From Gavia stellata (taxonomy: Eukaryota > Chordata > Aves > Gaviiformes > Gaviidae), in contig NC_082603.1 in NCBI RefSeq assembly GCF_030936135.1, positions 36,560,329 to 36,624,328 of the forward strand: a stretch of DNA of 64,000 nucleotides, given 5' to 3'. How positions within the stretch are numbered: position 1 is the first letter of the stretch; each line of letters begins with the position of its first letter. Positions 59,751 to 64,000 of the stretch are shown here, one piece after another. A model generated the notes under the pieces. The model was not told the origin of the DNA, searched no databases, and saw nothing but the letters and a program-made list of their open reading frames with translations. The position numbers and the translations under genes are program-made.

Positions 59751-62700
59751 TGTCACCAAGCACAGCAACAACGCCCCATCTGCCTGCAAGGGTGCTGACG
59801 CAGCACTGCAGGACAGCGCTGCCCCTTGCCCGTACGTTCTGGAAGTTTCTAAGGCAGAAGGCTTCCCACCCAAGGCAACTCACTCTGGAGCTCCTGGGGT
59901 GGCAGCAGTGTCCCCGCTCAGCGCAACCCCTAATCCTGATGCAAGGCTCTGGGCACTATACAGTGACAAAGGGAAAGAGCCATTTCATCTCTTTGTGTGC
60001 CTTCATATAAACTTTTTACATGCCGAAGCCCTGTGCTCAGAGTATCGCTCTGGGCTTTTCTTTCTTCTATATTTTCACTGCACATTGCTTGCCTTCTAGT
60101 ATGGCATCAGTGAGAGTCAGTGTGGTGGAAGTGGTAGAGCAGCAGCAGGAAAAAAATATCTGACAAACAGCAACAGCCTCCCAACACCCCTTTAAAATAA
60201 TAACGATTTACCAAATGGTTGGGAAGTTGTTATAATTCCTTTTCCAAATTATTACTCGCCCTTTAGATTAGAAATGAGGCCAGGGTTAGCAATCAGCCAT
60301 AAATGGTAGGATTTCTGAAGTAGAAGCACTTGTCTGATTGTGAAGTGGAGGCCATTATTGCCTTGATTGAGTCTTTTTTTTTTTTCCTTTTTTTTTTTAA
60401 GCTTGCTTGATTTGTGGCTGAGAGCGCACATTCACTACTGTACTAGGAGCAATCAGAGCTTTCCCTGCTCTTTTTTGCTCAGCGATTTAGGGTCCACTAC
60501 TTTGGCACAGCTGCTACCTTTTAGCCTCCATCAAGCACAGATATTTTTAAGTGAACTGCATTTTGTGTTTGTCTTTTCCTCTCCCACCCCTTTCCTTCCT
60601 CACCCTGTTTCTCCCCCCCCCCCGCCTTTTTTTTGGGGGGGGGGGGGGGGGTTGGTGGTGAAAATATTGTGTGAACTTTAATTCCAAGTTTGAAGTTGAA
60701 AGAAGACGGCTGAAGCTGGCTGGGGTGTCATCTGGACTTCATGGCACATAACAAATCTCCAGTTACATGAGAAATAGGGATGAAGTGACTTGCTCAAATG
60801 ACTGAAGTCAACCAAAAGCACTGACAGGTGTCTAGGTGCTGGAGTTTTGAGTTTTGTGTGCCTGAAGACCAGATTCAAGCCAAGAACTTGTATTTATACC
60901 ATCTGTTTCCAGAAATCGCCTGTTTTGCTGGTATGTCGTATTTTACAACTCCTCCCAAATTTGCCCTAGAGGTATGCAGCACAGCTGAGGGGGTCCTGGT
61001 GCAAGGGGCAAAGCCTGGCAGAGCACCGGGGCTCTCCCCATCGCCCCCAGGCTCCTCCAGCCCCCAGCCCACAGCCCCCAGCCCACGCCACCGCCCTGCC
61101 CGCGCGCGGCAGCAGCGAGGCAAAGCTGGCACGGAAGAGGCAGCACAGCCCGCTCTGGGGCCAGCCCTGCTCAGATGCCAACCTGCAGAACCCACGGGCA
61201 CTTGGGGTTCAGAAACACATAAGCACATCTGTAGGAAGCCAGAAATACCCACTTTGTTTCCTTAATTGCTACTGCCCTGAAATAGCTGAATTTTCCTTCA
61301 GAGCACATTTGCAGGCAGAAACTCTATGTCAACTAAGCAAATAAAACATACTGCCACGGCCCACTGGCATAGCCGTAAAACTAGCAGTTTAGCATTGAAA
61401 TGCTACCAAATCCACAACTGCAATTGTGTGACAGGCCCTGGGAGTGCCGAAGCCAGACTATGCTATGTAATGCAATGCTGCATTAGAGAGGTAGTACTTG
61501 CTACTGTGTGTAAAGACAGGGAGAGTAAAAATAACAACTAATATTTCCTGGTGCTAGAGACTGCAAATGCAGCAGAACAATTTTAGTATAGGTTTGTAAC
61601 TCGCTTTCTGTTCAGCAGTCATTTGTTTTCCAAAGCTGTCATTTTGGAGGGTCCGGTATATCAAGGGGAAAATTAGCTACACAACCGGCTTATATTTCAG
61701 CCCAATTAGCAAGATGATGTGAATGAGGTAATGGAAGACTCACAAAAAGAAATTACTTTAGAAAAGGGAAGAATCTGTTTCAGCAATATCCAGGAAAGAA
61801 AACCACGTTGGTCAGACTCAGGGGGAATGCACAGTGAAGCCAAAATGCAACGACAGAAATCACTTGCTTTCTTAAACCTGTATTCACAGTACGGTCCTGT
61901 AGAGCACCAACACGCATCTTCCCCTGAAAGCAGTGGCAGGACGGTGCTCAGGAGAGAGTCGGTATAACCCACGTGAAATATTCACCCAAGAAAACAGGGC
62001 ATGTCTCTTGCCCTTGCTCACGCCAGCAAGGAGGGGCAGGAGGGGACCCCGGTGTACAGCCACCAGCGCTGCGCATCACTGCTCCCCCCAGACCGGGAAG
62101 AGTCGTCCCACACAAATGCGTCTCTGCAGCGGAGGTGAGCAACGGCCCGGACACCCACTTTTCCTCCCAAGGCTTGGCAGCCTCGGGTTTGCCCCTCGCT
62201 GGCACCTCCCCGCTCGCTGAGCGCAGTCCTGCCTCTCCCCGTGCTCCTGCTGCCTCCTTCGCCCCTCGTCGGACCCTGCCCTCGCCGCCCCGCCAGCCCC
62301 AGGCTCCCAGGCAGGGGCCGGGGCTCGGGGCTCCCACCGCTCGGGCAATCAGCAAGGCAGCATGCTCTTCTCATTTACAAGGGGTGGGCGAGGAGCCCCA
62401 AGGACTGTCAGAGGGCAAAGCGGTGCTGTAAGTCCGTGGGAGCAAACGCGAGAACCAGCTGAGAAAAAAGACAACCGGGTACACGATTTACCAGTGATGA
62501 GAAAGTCGTATTTCTGACCAGGACATTACGCGCAATCAACAAACACACTTAAAACGAAAATATAGACTCCAGAAAACTGTGCTGCATTGTATTTACCTTT
62601 TTATAAGCACAAAGAGTCCAGAGTGAACTGCATAGGACCGTTTTGTGAAAATACTAAGGTAGGACAAAGACAGAAGAGACCCTTTGGCTTTAGTTCATCC

Positions 62701-64000
62701 TTCATTTATGCTAGTTATAGCTAACATAACTCTCCAGGTGAGAACTGGTTTCTTCCCAGTCAATCCCGGTGCTAAGAACCAAACCCATCCACCCCCTTTC
62801 CTTGTGCCTAGTTGCAGTTGCCCATGTGAGTGGCTCACCTAGTCTGTAATGGGAGGATTTGCATAATTAATTATCTTCTGAAATGCACTGGTTTCTAGGG
62901 GGGATGCGAGTACTCTGGGAGGAGTGAAGAGTTAGACCCGATCCTCATGCCCCCACTTGCTGGTGAGGTTTGCGTGCCCGCTGAGCTGGCAGAGCGGCTG
63001 AGCTCCACAGAAGCTCCGGGGATGGAGAGCCAGACCCCACACAGCAGAGCAGCACCTTGAGCCCCCGCCAGACTCCCCGACGCGGCCATCTCGGCTATGG
63101 GTAAGGGCTCAGGCAACCGACAATGAGCTCTGTCCATTTATTGCTAGCTTTGTAAATTGTGCTAATGCAGCCGTTACAATCAGGGCAACAGAACTAGGGA
63201 AGACAAGAAGATGCAAAATGATGCAAAACATGACCCAGAAGAATTGCCCTTCGTCCATCTCTCCTGTCTAAGGTAATTAAAATTACAAACGAGTTTGGCA
63301 TGACAAAAATAACGCAAGAGCAATCAAAACGTCGAAACGTGGTTGGGAAGAAGCCCAAGGCTCTGACGTTCTCAGTTAGAGGCTTTGCTCAGCACTTCCG
63401 AAAAGCCGCCGGAGCTGGCTCTGAGCAGCAGGGCCTCCTGGGCTGCCCCTCGGGGCACGGAGGTGCCTCCACGGCCCCAGGGGTGCGCCCCCCGCGGGGA
63501 CCGCAGCCGGCCAGGGACACCCCGCTCCCGGCCGCTGCCCCGCCTGCCCAGGGAGTGGGGCGAGCGCTCCCCTAATAGGCAGCAGGCTTTGCTAAACACC
63601 CTGCAAAAGCTAAGGCAAACTGGGGTGTCCAAATCCTACACCTACTTTTGAAAACGCGGTCCCACATGAGTTGCTCACATCCTGCACAAGGCCTGCGCCA
63701 GCTCTGACAGCAGTTGCCCTTTGGTGAGGGTGGTTTGGTGGGGCGGCCGGGGCTAACCGCAGCCTTCGCCCGCGTACAGAAGCCCCTCGGGAGAAGGGGA
63801 TGCGCTGACGGGAGGCTGCTACCAGGCCACGCGCGCACGTGGGCACGGGAACTGCGCTGCCCGGGGGAGCGGTGGGGGACAGACCATGCCAGGGCCCCAG
63901 GGCACAGCCCTGTCCCTCCAGAGGAGGACAGCTCCGCCACTGCCACTCAACGCCCCATCTCCCAGAGCCTTGTCCTCCTGCTGTCCCCATGCCCCTGCCC
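59751..64000. other. Intergenic region to the right edge
   Basis: Mixed DNA with GC-rich patches at about 61.0-61.2, 62.0-62.4, 62.9-63.1 and 63.4-64.0 kb. No exon, RNA gene or mobile element was recognised. Confidence 0.5.
60613..60651. repeat. C11 and G17 runs separated by T8
   Basis: Eleven C (60613-60623), GCC, eight T, then seventeen G (60635-60651). The runs are complementary and could form a hairpin; the G run alone could form a G-quadruplex. Run lengths may be affected by sequencing error. Confidence 0.85.

Noticed and set aside
59305..60010. 192- and 200-codon frames of repeated Ser/Met/Glu/Pro/Ile.
   Set aside because: Produced by the 15-bp minisatellite, whose length is a multiple of three.
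61719..61967. 82-codon plus-strand frame (NEVMEDSQKEITLEKGRICF...).
   Set aside because: Looks protein-like in composition, but no family, no neighbouring exon, and a length compatible with chance.

Overview
The window reads as nuclear DNA of a bird. It has short exons with GT-AG introns, CpG-island promoters, few interspersed repeats, and repeats of bird type: CR1 LINE 3' ends and one retroviral LTR. The species is not determined. Three protein-coding genes can be read exon by exon. Their order and orientation, ERICH3(-) CRYZ(-) TYW3(+), matches what I recall of human 1p31.

1-25.8 kb: ERICH3 on the minus strand. Twelve coding exons were joined with agreeing splice phases (595 residues so far). 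It starts in a small CpG island at 25.58 kb and runs off the left edge; the large glutamate-rich 3' part lies outside. A RFX/X-box-like site sits about 60 bp upstream of the start codon, which would suit a ciliary gene. A phase-compatible further exon candidate lies at 1461-1792. A CR1 fragment and a 0.5-kb homopurine minisatellite lie just upstream of the promoter.

26.4-32.2 kb: intergenic, with one internally deleted CR1. 32.4-39.1 kb: CRYZ (quinone oxidoreductase) on the minus strand, eight coding exons, complete at 329 residues. 40.5-42.9 kb: a very GC-rich divergent promoter region between CRYZ and TYW3, holding a ~30-bp GC-box minisatellite with a 120-bp higher-order period and a GGGGCC run just before the TYW3 start codon. 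42.19-51.1 kb: TYW3 on the plus strand, six exons, complete at 260 residues, with a poly(A) signal.

51.1-64 kb: intergenic DNA with no recognised gene. It holds a solo LTR (51.89-53.0 kb) flanked by near-identical 5-bp repeats, a CpG island with no assigned gene (56.3-57.2 kb), a 15-bp minisatellite (59.43-59.75 kb) and a C-run/G-run inverted pair (60.6 kb).

The three genes do not form a pathway. ERICH3 is a cilium- and neuron-associated protein, CRYZ an NADPH-dependent quinone reductase, and TYW3 a tRNA-Phe wybutosine methyltransferase. CRYZ and TYW3 very probably share one divergent promoter. I found no wholly new biological system. The most interesting signals are the repeat architectures in the promoters, the X-box candidate, and a CRYZ splice acceptor whose pyrimidine tract is a microsatellite. 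Family assignments rest on remembered human sequences; no database search was run.
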